Positions 7,246 to 13,770 of a stretch of 16,307 nt of DNA are shown in pieces. The translations under genes were made by a program, and so were the position numbers. The notes below the pieces were generated by a model. That model worked only from the letters and a program-made list of their open reading frames with translations, did not search any database and was not told the origin of the DNA. The stretch is from an uncultured Chlorobiota bacterium (GTDB lineage Bacteria > Bacteroidota > Kapaibacteriia > OLB7). The stretch lies in NCBI GenBank assembly GCA_946481475.1, contig CAMLOB010000015.1, positions 1-16,307 of the forward strand, given 5' to 3'. Numbering within the stretch: the stretch's first letter is position 1; the number at the start of each line of letters is the position of its first letter.

Positions 7246-8814
7246 ATGAAACGACCCTCTGACGATCTGTTCCGTCTGATCGCCTCGATGAACCGTTCGG
7301 AACGGCGCTACTTCAAGGTCTTCGCCTCAGGAGGGAGCGGCCAGAAGAACTATGTCCGGCTGTTCGATGCGATCAGCCGACAAAAAGTCTACGACGAGGA
7401 GGCGATCACCCGGCAGTTCGCCGGTGAGAGTCTCGTCAACAATCTCTCCTACACGAAAAACTACCTCTACAATCTGATCCTGAAGGCGTTGCGGGTCTAC
7501 CATGCGGATATCTCGGCGGAGGCCCGGCTCCACGACCTGTTCCGGTCGGTTGAGATCCTTGCGGAGAAGGGACTCTTCGATCAGTGCCGGAAGCTTCTGG
7601 AGAAGGGACGGAGCATGATCGAACGGAACAACGAGTACGTGATGCGATTCCATCTGCTCCACTGGGAGAACAGCCTCTACCGGCGGCGGATGGATCTGGA
7701 GGGACTGACCGAGCATCTTCAGAGGGAGGAGGAGTTTCATGCGGTGGAGCGCTACCGGAACTTTCTGGAGTACGGACGATTGAGTCAACGGATGTTCATC
7801 GCCCTTCGGCGGAACGCGAACGTCAGGGGACCGGAGCGACTGGAAGCGTTCCGGGAGATCATGGAGCATCCTTTGCTGAAGGATGAATCGCTGGCTCTGA
7901 CGTTCGAGGCGAAGGCCTGGTTCCATGATCTGCACGGTATCTGGGCAAAAATCCGGGAGGACCTGCCGGAGGAGCATCGCCGAAGCCATGATCTCCTCGA
8001 TCTTCTCGAAGCCCATCCGGAGCGGATCGCCGCAGCCCCCCACAACTATGTGGCCGCCCTGGTCCGGTTTGCCGAGATCTGCATCCGGCTCGACCGGCAC
8101 GATCGTTTCAAGGAAAGTCTGAAGAGATTACGGGGTCTTGCCGACTCACTCGGCACCTCACTTTCGGCGGCCGATCGGCAGCGACTGGAACTGGCGGCCG
8201 GGAGCCGTGCCGATAATCTGGAACTCTCCTTTCATATCGCCAATGGAACGTTCGAGGAGGGGAGAGAAGTTGTCGCAGAGATCGAGAGGAGACTGCAGAA
8301 CATCGAGGAGGGACTGGATTTTCCCTACCGAAATGATTACTGGTACAATCTCGCGATTTTCAATTTCGGTCTGGGCGAATACGATCGTTCTCTCCACTGG
8401 ATCAACCGGATCGTCAACGAAAGCGATCAGGACGTTCAGCAGGGAGTCTACGGCTTTGCCCGCATCTTCAGTCTGATCGTCCACCTTGAACTGGGAAACA
8501 TCGAACTTCTGGAGAATGCCGTCCGTTCGCTCCGCCGCTATTTCTCCCGTCGCGACCGGCTCTACAGGTTCGAGGAGGCGTTCCTTCTCTTTCTGCGGAA
8601 TATCCGGAACAGCATCGACCGTGTCGGGGAGATTGATGCCTGCCGCCGGTTGCTGCAGACGGTCATTGCTCTGGAGGAAGACCCGTACGAATCCCGCGTC
8701 TTCCAGTTTTTCGATGTGAAGTCCTGGCTTCGGGGAAAGATTGAAGGGAAGACCTTTGCCGAAGTTGTCCGTGAGAACACAGAAACGGAACGAAAGGAGA
8801 GAGAAGAACCGTGA
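7246..8814 (+). CDS. Conserved alpha-helical repeat protein of unknown function
   Basis: This 522-residue soluble protein has no signal peptide or membrane segment. The N-terminus (MKRPSDDLFRLIASMNRSERRYFK, then QKNYVRLFDAI and LSYTKNYLYNLILKALRVY) resembles a conserved hypothetical family I associate with Bacteroidota. The remainder is almost entirely amphipathic helix with TPR-like spacing, for example NDYWYNLAIFNFGLGEYDRSLHWINRIV near residues 365-395. This suggests a protein-protein interaction scaffold; no catalytic motif is visible. The ATG at 7246 was chosen because the family-like N-terminus begins there; an in-frame TTG at 7207 is less likely. Its stop codon overlaps the rpiB start in a GTGA arrangement, so the two are probably translated from one mRNA. 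The function cannot be assigned from sequence. Confidence 0.88.
   Translation: MKRPSDDLFRLIASMNRSERRYFKVFASGGSGQKNYVRLFDAISRQKVYDEEAITRQFAGESLVNNLSYTKNYLYNLILKALRVYHADISAEARLHDLFRSVEILAEKGLFDQCRKLLEKGRSMIERNNEYVMRFHLLHWENSLYRRRMDLEGLTEHLQREEEFHAVERYRNFLEYGRLSQRMFIALRRNANVRGPERLEAFREIMEHPLLKDESLALTFEAKAWFHDLHGIWAKIREDLPEEHRRSHDLLDLLEAHPERIAAAPHNYVAALVRFAEICIRLDRHDRFKESLKRLRGLADSLGTSLSAADRQRLELAAGSRADNLELSFHIANGTFEEGREVVAEIERRLQNIEEGLDFPYRNDYWYNLAIFNFGLGEYDRSLHWINRIVNESDQDVQQGVYGFARIFSLIVHLELGNIELLENAVRSLRRYFSRRDRLYRFEEAFLLFLRNIRNSIDRVGEIDACRRLLQTVIALEEDPYESRVFQFFDVKSWLRGKIEGKTFAEVVRENTETERKEREEP
8795..8799 (+). promoter_or_regulatory. Shine-Dalgarno for rpiB inside the upstream gene
   Basis: AGGAG lies 11 nt before the GTG start of rpiB, within the last codons of the preceding gene. 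It supports the GTG at 8811 as the true start and indicates that rpiB can be initiated by its own ribosome binding as well as by coupling. Confidence 0.6.
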
Positions 8815-9266
8815 AGATCATTCTGGCCGCCGACCACGCCGGGTTCCGATTGAAGGAAGCGATCCGGCAACATCTGGAAGCGAAGGGATATGATGTCAAG
8901 GATATCGGAACCGGTTCCGAAGAGCCGGTCGATTATCCCGACTTCATTATTCCCGCCGCCGAGTCGGTGGCCCGGGGGGAATCGGATGCGGGAATCGTTT
9001 TCGGCGGAAGCGGCAACGGCGAGGCGATGGCGGCAAACAAGGTGGAGGGAATCCGCTGCGCTCTCTGCTGGAGCGTGGAGAGTGCCCGTCTGGCAAAAGA
9101 GCACAACAACGCGAACATGATCTCGCTCGGCGGACGGATGGTGAGTCCGCAGGAGGGAATCGCCATTGTGGATGCCTGGTTGGAGGGGCGTTTTGAAGGG
9201 GGGAGACACGAGAGGAGAATCGGCAAGATCGCCCGGTACGAGGAATCAACAAACAGCAAAAAATAG
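8811..9266 (+). CDS. rpiB: Ribose-5-phosphate isomerase B
   Basis: This enzyme interconverts ribose-5-phosphate and ribulose-5-phosphate in the non-oxidative pentose phosphate pathway. The 151-residue protein matches RpiB/LacAB throughout: AADHAG (residues 6-11), GGSGNGE (65-71), AANK, and the HNNAN region with His98, ending with DAWLEGRFEGGRHERR. The active-site cysteine of the E. coli type (CGTGIG) is replaced by Gly65. Instead Glu71 in GGSGNGE matches the base used in the Mycobacterium-type enzymes, so this is a Glu-type RpiB and should still be active. The start is GTG, overlapping the previous stop by 4 nt. It converges with the SufR-like gene, with only 22 bp between stops and no clear terminator. 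Confidence 0.95.
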   Translation: MKIILAADHAGFRLKEAIRQHLEAKGYDVKDIGTGSEEPVDYPDFIIPAAESVARGESDAGIVFGGSGNGEAMAANKVEGIRCALCWSVESARLAKEHNNANMISLGGRMVSPQEGIAIVDAWLEGRFEGGRHERRIGKIARYEESTNSKK

Positions 9267-9288
9267 AAAGGAAGAAGACGAGTGGAGC

Positions 9289-9999
9289 TCAATCACTCCG
9301 GCTTTCGTCTTCCGTCTCTTCCTCGAACGCAAACCGGAAGTCTTCCCGATTCAGCGGCCGGTCGCTCAGCACCCGGAACGCACAGCGGTGGTCTCCCGCC
9401 TGGAAGCGTTTCTCCCGTTTGACCTGAACGCCGAGCAACCGCGAAAGGGTGGAGACCGTGACGCTGCAGAGGGTGGGATACTCCATGGCGATGTTGTAGT
9501 AGGGGCAATTCCGCTCAATCAGCACCAGGCCCTCTTCATCCCGCTCCACTTCCGTGTACGGGTCTTCCTCGAAGTAGAGCCCCTTGAGCATCTCCAGTCG
9601 TTCGGCCAGGGATTTTCCCCGCATCCTGTCTTCCCACTCCCTTACCTGACGATCGGTGATGTCGGTCAGAACCTGGCGTATCCCCTCTTTCCCCTCCTTC
9701 TCGGCAATCAACGTAATCAACTGCAGAGCCAGCGTATCGTAATGTTTGACGAAGAGATGATCGCCGACCGGGGTCAGCCGGTAAGCGTGCGTGGGACGTC
9801 CGGGGGTGCCGCCGGTTACCGGGACGCTCCGGATCCATCCCTCCTCTTCAAGCTGTACAAGGTGTTGCCGGACGGCCTCCTTTGTCGTGTCGACCCGGGT
9901 TGCCAGTTCGGCAATGGTTGCCTCCCCTTCTCTCTTGATATGTTCCAGAAGCATCCGCCGTTTCCCGGGGAGAAACTTCTCTCTGTTTGTACCGATCAT
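9289..9999 (-). CDS. SufR-like iron-sulfur transcriptional regulator
   Basis: This 236-residue DNA-binding protein has an N-terminal winged helix (about residues 12-80: KRRMLLEHIKREGEATIAEL, then TKEAVRQHLVQLEEEGW and a GGTPGRPTHAYRLT wing). The C-terminal domain has Cys165 and Cys178 separated by 12 residues, then His204 and Cys206 (GDHRC). This resembles the cluster-ligand pattern of SufR, which senses a [4Fe-4S] cluster and represses the suf genes in cyanobacteria and actinobacteria. No suf genes lie in this window, so its targets are elsewhere or different. The ATG at 9999 was chosen; an upstream TTG at 10044 would add 15 residues without domain content. A strong dyad at 10079-10112 in its upstream region could be an autoregulatory site. 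Confidence 0.85.
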   Translation of the reverse strand: MIGTNREKFLPGKRRMLLEHIKREGEATIAELATRVDTTKEAVRQHLVQLEEEGWIRSVPVTGGTPGRPTHAYRLTPVGDHLFVKHYDTLALQLITLIAEKEGKEGIRQVLTDITDRQVREWEDRMRGKSLAERLEMLKGLYFEEDPYTEVERDEEGLVLIERNCPYYNIAMEYPTLCSVTVSTLSRLLGVQVKREKRFQAGDHRCAFRVLSDRPLNREDFRFAFEEETEDESRSD

Positions 10000-10078
10000 G
10001 TTCTTTTCGAATGTGAACGTCTCCTCCGGTCCCGTTTCGGTCAACCGGGGTTATTGCGCGACGTCGGCCGAAGATTGC

Positions 10079-10112
10079 CGGTTCCGGATCGTCCGGCGAA
10101 CGTCCGGAACCG
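10079..10112. promoter_or_regulatory. 10-bp perfect inverted repeat upstream of the SufR-like gene
   Basis: CGGTTCCGGA (10079-10088) and TCCGGAACCG (10103-10112) are exact reverse complements with a 14-bp spacer. A weaker pair, TCCCGG (10132-10137) and CCGGGA (10153-10158), lies nearby. The site is 80-113 bp upstream of the regulator's start and downstream of the membrane-protein gene on the same strand. It may be an operator or an mRNA hairpin between the two. No U-tract follows on the minus strand, which argues against a simple terminator. Confidence 0.4.
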
Positions 10113-10220
10113 ACTTCCTGCGTCGTATCCATCCCGGGTTTGCTCCTGCGATCCGGGAATCGGGGGGCAAAGATACGCCGGACCGTGCGCATCGGCATCA
10201 CGTTCCGGTTCCGCCCGGCT

Positions 10221-10568
10221 CTACCGTGAAACGATATCGCCGATCAGCAACCCGACGCCGATAACCGCTGCAAGGGCGTGAATGATGATCACCCCCTGGG
10301 GATGCTTCTCTTTGCTGATGTGAAACCTGAGCAGATAGAATCCTCCGAGGGCCGCCGTCGCCAGGACGATCAACGCAACGGTTGCGAGCGTGCCTCCGCT
10401 GTCGTTAAGGACGTTTATCAGCAGAACGATCAATCCCGAGGCAACCAGCAGTCCGTGGCCGATCGCAAGAATCCATGGAATCGGCTGTTCCCTGATGCTG
10501 CGAATCGCCATTATCAATCCGCCGACGGCACCGAGAAGGAAGAGGACAAGAGCTGTAACTGTGTTCAT
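10221..10568 (-). CDS. Small four-helix integral membrane protein, function unknown
   Basis: This 115-residue hydrophobic protein starts at the ATG at 10568. Four membrane segments can be seen at about residues 4-22, 30-52, 60-80 and 92-111, separated by short polar loops (RSIREQPIP, NDSGG, RFHISKEKHPQG). The last two segments are joined by a basic loop with a histidine cluster. I do not recognise the family. It is upstream of the SufR-like regulator on the same strand with a 221-bp gap, so co-transcription is possible but not evident. The open frame extends to 10697, but the added N-terminus would be unlike a membrane protein start and lies in A+T-rich DNA that looks intergenic. Confidence 0.7.
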   Translation of the reverse strand: MNTVTALVLFLLGAVGGLIMAIRSIREQPIPWILAIGHGLLVASGLIVLLINVLNDSGGTLATVALIVLATAALGGFYLLRFHISKEKHPQGVIIIHALAAVIGVGLLIGDIVSR

Positions 10569-10848
10569 TGGATCCGGAATTTGAATTAAACAAATTTTGA
10601 CTTGGCAAATATCCGAAAAGAGAAGTGGATAAAACAAGAATTTTCTTCTTTTATCTTTTGTAGTCTGAGCCGGAAGGAAAAACATTGCAAAAATCACCCT
10701 CTACGGCTGAAAAAGACTTCGATACTGTTCTATAATTCGTTACTTCTTGATATTATGTCGTATCGATTCGCTGATCGGAAGGTTAAAGGTTATATGAGCA
10801 GAGAAAAAGAAGAGCGAATCGCTGCTTTAACGCTTCCAGGATAGTTCC

Positions 10849-10866
10849 TCAGCCTCTTTCGGCTGA
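10849..10866 (+). other. Short hairpin in the acetyltransferase leader
   Basis: TCAGCC (10849-10854) pairs perfectly with GGCTGA (10861-10866) around a 6-nt pyrimidine-rich loop. It marks the start of the hairpin-rich half of this noncoding stretch. Confidence 0.35.
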
Positions 10867-10953
10867 TGGTGCCGGGGTTGCATGGAGGGGAGAGGAAATC
10901 CGGCTGAAGCAGTACACCACCTGAACGCAAGGACTGAGAGACATTGCACAATA

Positions 10954-10969
10954 TTCCGGTCGACCGGAA
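10954..10969. repeat. 16-bp perfect palindrome
   Basis: TTCCGGTC is followed directly by GACCGGAA. Six bases later comes a run of five T (10976-10980), so it could act as a weak rightward terminator or as an operator. The gap before the T-run is too long for a standard intrinsic terminator. Confidence 0.4.
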
Positions 10970-11042
10970 GCTCGGTTTTTATTCTACGGGTCCTTGCAGC
11001 TTGTCTTCACTACTTTTTTCTACACGCAGGGTGCACATGTAA

Positions 11043-11082
11043 TGCTCCAGGGAGCAGGCTTTGCCGTTTCCTGTGGAAACGG
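11043..11082 (+). other. Two adjacent perfect hairpins
   Basis: TGCTCC (11043-11048) pairs with GGAGCA (11051-11056). Seven bases further, CCGTTTCC (11064-11071) pairs with GGAAACGG (11075-11082) around TGT, a perfect 8-bp stem. They lie 120-160 nt before the acetyltransferase start and could be part of a structured 5' leader. Confidence 0.4.
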
Positions 11083-11202
11083 AGAGGGCTGGGATGGAAT
11101 GCATTTCCCATCGGTCTCTTCCCACATTCGGAGAAAGATGTCTGTGTCGGGCATTCCTTTCTCGATCATTTAGTTGAAAATCAAGACAAGATTCAGGACA
11201 TT

Positions 11203-11811
11203 ATGAACGATGTGAACATCCGGCTTGCCGTGGCTGACGATGCCGAGAAAATGCTGGCGATCTATGCTCCCTTTGTCGAAAACACCGGTATCTCGTTCGA
11301 GGATCATCCACCGGAGGCGCGAAGCTTCAGGGGGCGGATCGAACAGACGATGGAAAAGCTTCCCTGGCTTGTGGCCGAGATCAATGGCATGATGGGGGGG
11401 TATGCCTATGCCGTCCCTCACCGGGTTCGGGCGGCCTACGCGTGGTCTGCGGAAGTTTCCGTTTATATTGCTCCGCATTATCGTCGCATGGGAGTGGCCG
11501 AACGTCTCTACCGTCACCTCCTTGCGCTGTTGCGGAAGCAGGGGTATCGCAACGTCTACGCGTTGATCACCCTTCCGAACCAGGGGAGCGTGGTCCTGCA
11601 CTCCAAGCTCGGGTTTCAGGAGACCGGAATCCATCGCCATGCCGGATACAAACTCGGTCGCTGGCACGATGTGCTCTGGATGGAGCTTGATCTGTTCGAC
11701 GGCAGGGAGCCTGAAGAGCATCTGGCGCATCCCCGTCCCCTGCCGAAACTGATTGCATCGGGAGAGATTCGGGAGATAGGATATGAATCGGGAGTTGCAA
11801 CACCTGTATGA
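11203..11811 (+). CDS. GNAT acetyltransferase, phosphinothricin-acetyltransferase-like
   Basis: This is a 202-residue cytosolic N-acetyltransferase using acetyl-CoA. It resembles the PAT/Bar/YncA group: N-terminal IRLAVADDAEKMLAIYAPFVENTGISFE, then WSAEVSVYIAPHYRRMGVA (motif A, with the pyrophosphate-binding RRMGVA at residues 94-99), and the LGFQETGIHRHAGYKLGRWHDVLWMEL ending typical of this group. Relatives acetylate phosphinothricin, methionine derivatives or other small amines; the substrate here is not known. About 25 residues beyond the usual C-terminus (EPEEHLAHPRPLPKLIASGE) are not family-typical. The ATG at 11203 was chosen because the conserved domain begins there and AGGA lies just upstream. 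The frame is open back to 10882 without recognisable content. Its 3' end overlaps the next gene by 29 nt. Confidence 0.88.
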   Translation: MNDVNIRLAVADDAEKMLAIYAPFVENTGISFEDHPPEARSFRGRIEQTMEKLPWLVAEINGMMGGYAYAVPHRVRAAYAWSAEVSVYIAPHYRRMGVAERLYRHLLALLRKQGYRNVYALITLPNQGSVVLHSKLGFQETGIHRHAGYKLGRWHDVLWMELDLFDGREPEEHLAHPRPLPKLIASGEIREIGYESGVATPV

Positions 11812-12337
11812 GGCCGACCTGCGTGATCGCCGGGAACATCCTGTCTACGGTACGCGGGAGTATCGGGAATTGCGCAGAAAGGATGCCGGACGGCGCAGGG
11901 AAGGGGAGAAGATCCTGGCGAAGGTTGACGATCCGGCTCCCGAGGATTATTATCACCTTGCCTGGCTGCTGAACCATGGTGATGATGCCGGGGAGGCCGA
12001 ACGGGCGCACAACCTTGCACGACGTGCCGCCGACGGGGGCTGCGAACCGGCCCGCCGGCTTGCCGCCGCCGCTCTGGATCGTTCGCTGATGTATCGCGGA
12101 CTCCCCCAGAAGTACGGAACGCAGATCGTTCCGGACGGCGTCGGTCATCGTCTCTGGGATGTTGACCCGGCGACGACCGATGTAGAACGAGCCGCGTGGA
12201 ACGTCCCTTCACTCGCAGAGATGGTGCGCAGGGCCGAGGAGGTGAGCCGGACCGAACCTCTTCCTCCGATGGAGGAGGCTCCGCAATGGCTGCTGGAGGG
12301 GATCGCGAGGTGGGAGAGAACGGAGCGGCAGGGGTGA
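11783..12337 (+). CDS. DUF6624-like protein of unknown function
   Basis: This 184-residue soluble protein is rich in charged residues and alanine. Its second half carries features I associate with DUF6624-type proteins: LAAAALDRSLMYRGLPQKYGTQ (about residues 92-113), then LWDVDPATTDVERAAWNVP and SLAEMVRRAEE. The first half has a helical LAWLLNHGDDAGEAERAHNLARRAADGG segment, similar to the region that counts household or repeat helices in related proteins. No catalytic role is established for the family. The start overlaps the acetyltransferase by 29 nt, and GGGAG (11771-11775) provides a well-spaced ribosome binding site. Its last 29 codons are part of a segment repeated upstream of the intact purK. 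Confidence 0.75.
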   Translation: MNRELQHLYEADLRDRREHPVYGTREYRELRRKDAGRRREGEKILAKVDDPAPEDYYHLAWLLNHGDDAGEAERAHNLARRAADGGCEPARRLAAAALDRSLMYRGLPQKYGTQIVPDGVGHRLWDVDPATTDVERAAWNVPSLAEMVRRAEEVSRTEPLPPMEEAPQWLLEGIARWERTERQG

Positions 12338-12730
12338 AGGGAGGACAACCCCGGCCTCTTCTGCGAACCATCGCAACGTCAGGAACCCCCGACTCTTCGT
12401 AGTTTCTCTCCATGAACGACTTCTCTTCTTTCCCGACTCTCGGTATTCTCGGCGGCGGTCGCTTGCGCGGATGACGCCTGTGCGGCCTTCCCGCTCGGTG
12501 TGCGTGTGCATATCATGGAACGATTTTCCGATTTTCCGGCCGGAAGCATCTCCCACAGGGAGATGGTGGGAGAGCCGTCCGATCACGAACTCCTGCGTAC
12601 CTTCGCCTCGGAATGCGATGTGGTGACGCTGGAGAGCGAGTTCATCAACGAGAGGGATCAGGGGGTGATCGAGGAGGCCGGATCGCTCCTCTATCCTTCT
12701 TCCCGGTCCGGCGGACGGATTCAGGACAAG
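12251..12730 (+). repeat. Segmental duplication, copy 1 (480 bp)
   Basis: This segment covers the 3' end of the DUF6624-like gene, the 74-bp spacer and the 5' part of purK. It aligns to 13684-14165 with an offset of 1433, rising to 1435 after two single-base deletions in this copy. By hand count there are about 44 differences, about 91% identity, spread evenly over coding and spacer parts. Similarity falls off right after the shared CAGGACAAG (12722-12730). Confidence 0.93.
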
Positions 12731-12740
12731 CCGGTGTGCA
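12412..12740 (+). pseudogene. purK: Truncated, frameshifted purK copy
   Basis: The start matches intact purK (MNDFSSFPTLGILGGG), but one A is missing after 12460 and one C after 12474 relative to the intact copy. The first deletion leads to a TGA at 12472-12474 after 20 codons. The second restores the purK frame, and codons for VHIMERF, FASECDVVTLESEFIN and GRIQDK follow. Homology ends at about 12730, so the ATP-grasp domain is missing. In the restored part (12500-12730) I count 11 silent and 13 amino-acid-changing substitutions against the intact gene. That is more silent change than free drift would give, so part of the divergence arose while the sequence was still functional. No product is expected. 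Confidence 0.92.
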
Positions 12741-12804
12741 GGGCCGAAGAGGAGATGTCTTTAGCCGGATTCGACATGGCCTTTATTCTTGAATGTATCG
12801 TGAC

Positions 12805-12827
12805 AATCCACCGCCTGTGGCGGTGGT
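12805..12827. repeat. Palindromic repeat, copy 1 (REP/MITE-like)
   Basis: CCACCGCC (12808-12815) and GGCGGTGG (12819-12826) form a perfect 8-bp stem around TGT. The 23-bp unit, AAT before and T after included, recurs at 13004-13026 with one change in the loop. It lies in the inserted segment between the truncated purK and the VOC gene. Confidence 0.8.
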
Positions 12828-12974
12828 AATGTATGTTAGGCTATGCCGTTTCTATACGGTACGGCGACAAGGACACCTACCTGAAGCGTCGTCCTGTCGT
12901 CTACCAGCGTACGTGTATCTACTGGCGTACCGACGTATCGGTTCTGGGTACTCAGTGATGTGCGTTGATAAGCT

Positions 12975-12991
12975 TGACCCTTTCAGGGTCA
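12975..12991. other. 7-bp-stem hairpin between the palindromic repeats
   Basis: TGACCCT (12975-12981) pairs with AGGGTCA (12985-12991) around TTC. It lies 12 bp before the second palindromic repeat. A looser pair, GCCGT (12845-12849) and ACGGC (12861-12865), lies just after the first repeat. The whole 12805-13026 stretch is therefore rich in secondary structure and has no gene. Confidence 0.5.
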
Positions 12992-13003
12992 TTCTGACTT
13001 CGG

Positions 13004-13026
13004 AATCCACCGCCTCTGGCGGTGGT
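13004..13026. repeat. Palindromic repeat, copy 2 (REP/MITE-like)
   Basis: CCACCGCC (13007-13014) and GGCGGTGG (13018-13025) flank TCT. It is identical to the copy at 12805-12827 except for the middle loop base. Because each copy is a palindrome, the two act at once as direct and as inverted terminal repeats of a 222-bp segment. It ends 40 bp before the VOC gene start. Confidence 0.8.
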
Positions 13027-13051
13027 CATTCAATCGGTTGGAAGGTTTTGC

Positions 13052-13056
13052 GGAGG
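13052..13056 (+). promoter_or_regulatory. Shine-Dalgarno that fixes the VOC gene start
   Basis: GGAGG sits 9 nt before the ATG at 13066. It is stronger than the ribosome binding sites seen for most genes in the window, decides between that start and the longer open frame, and may reflect a foreign origin of the gene. Confidence 0.7.
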
Positions 13057-13065
13057 CAATCAGCA

Positions 13066-13641
13066 ATGGCTCAATCAACGACAAACAACATCGCGCTGAG
13101 TCACGTGGCGGTTCTGGTGCCGTCTGTGCGTAAAGCGGCCGATCACCTTGCCCAGTTCGGTTTCAACATTGGAAAAGAGCAGGAGTGGGAAGGCGAAGGG
13201 ACCAGAGAGATTTACATTGAGCAGGATAAAGCCAATTCGCTTTTGCTCATCGAAGCATTCAAGCCCGGGCCCTACCGACGGGCGATGGAAAAGCGAGGCC
13301 CGGGTCTTCATCATGTAGCGATTGATGTTTTGGACCTTGAACCTTTCTTGGAGTCACTTACAGGATCCGGATGGCTTCTTCATCCGGCAAGTGTGAGAAC
13401 CATCAAGCAGTCACAAACGGCTTATCTGGCGCGACCGGGATTTCCCGCTCTTATCGAAGTGCAGGGGCGCGAAGAGCTATACGACGATCCGATCTTTATC
13501 ACGCAAGTGTCGCTGAAGTTTGATCCTTCTTTGGAGAATCTGTTGAACCGCGTTGGCCTGAATTCAATCGTCTATCGCTCGGAGGATCGGACTTTGACGA
13601 TGGGCGACCGGACAGTTCGGTTAGATGCTCTAAGCCGCTGA
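13066..13641 (+). CDS. VOC-family (glyoxalase/epimerase-fold) protein
   Basis: This 191-residue protein has the paired beta-alpha-beta-beta-beta modules of the vicinal-oxygen-chelate superfamily. The four expected metal ligands are visible: His13 in SHVAVLV, Glu63 in LLLIEAF, His83 in LHHVAIDV and Glu131 in ALIEVQG. This layout resembles methylmalonyl-CoA epimerase and glyoxalase I, but the specific substrate is not evident. About 55 residues after Glu131 extend beyond a minimal two-module VOC protein and are not recognised. The gene sits alone inside the duplicated purK segment, has a strong ribosome binding site, and is less G+C-rich than its neighbours. These traits suggest acquisition. 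A role in purine synthesis is not implied by its position. Confidence 0.85.
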   Translation: MAQSTTNNIALSHVAVLVPSVRKAADHLAQFGFNIGKEQEWEGEGTREIYIEQDKANSLLLIEAFKPGPYRRAMEKRGPGLHHVAIDVLDLEPFLESLTGSGWLLHPASVRTIKQSQTAYLARPGFPALIEVQGREELYDDPIFITQVSLKFDPSLENLLNRVGLNSIVYRSEDRTLTMGDRTVRLDALSR

Positions 13642-13683
13642 ACTCATAGTGCCGTCAATTCTATCTGAGCTTTGTGGCCGATC

Positions 13684-13770
13684 ACTGAACCTCTCCCTCC
13701 GATGGAGGAGACACCGCAATGGCTGCCGGACGGGATTGCGAGGTGGGAGAGAAAGGAGCGGCAGGGGTGA
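13684..13770 (+). pseudogene. 3' remnant of a DUF6624-like gene
   Basis: The last 27 codons here (EPLPPMEETPQWLPDGIARW and ERKERQG) match the end of the DUF6624-like protein at 23 of 27 positions, including the same stop codon. No start or upstream body is present, because sequence before 13684 belongs to the insert. This is the left end of duplication copy 2. Confidence 0.9.

Larger units (their letters stand above)
10569..11202. other. 634-bp region without a convincing gene
   Basis: The left part (10569-10840) is notably A+T-rich compared with the window and should hold the promoters for the leftward membrane-protein gene. A perfect TATAAT occurs at 10731-10736 on the plus strand without a good -35 partner. 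On the minus strand, GATATTTG (about 10603-10610) resembles the Bacteroidota TANNTTTG element with one mismatch. The right part (10845-11202) contains several perfect short hairpins (10849-10866, 10954-10969, 11043-11056, 11064-11082) leading into the acetyltransferase gene. Short open frames here show no recognisable protein. I compared the right part by eye with common riboswitches (TPP, cobalamin) and found no match. Confidence 0.5.

Noticed and set aside
10602..10844. 80-codon plus-strand frame in the A+T-rich intergenic region
   Set aside because: There is no recognisable motif or Shine-Dalgarno, and the composition fits noncoding DNA; it is too weak to call a gene.
10861..10950. TPP riboswitch (GGGGTTGC, CTGAGAG and ACCTGAACG fragments)
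   Set aside because: The fragments occur in the wrong order and spacing for the TPP aptamer, and the downstream gene is an acetyltransferase, not a thiamine gene.
12500..12829. Open frame continuing the truncated purK as a possible short functional protein
   Set aside because: It lacks the N-terminal nucleotide-binding loop and the ATP-grasp domain, and its tail runs into unrelated repeat DNA.
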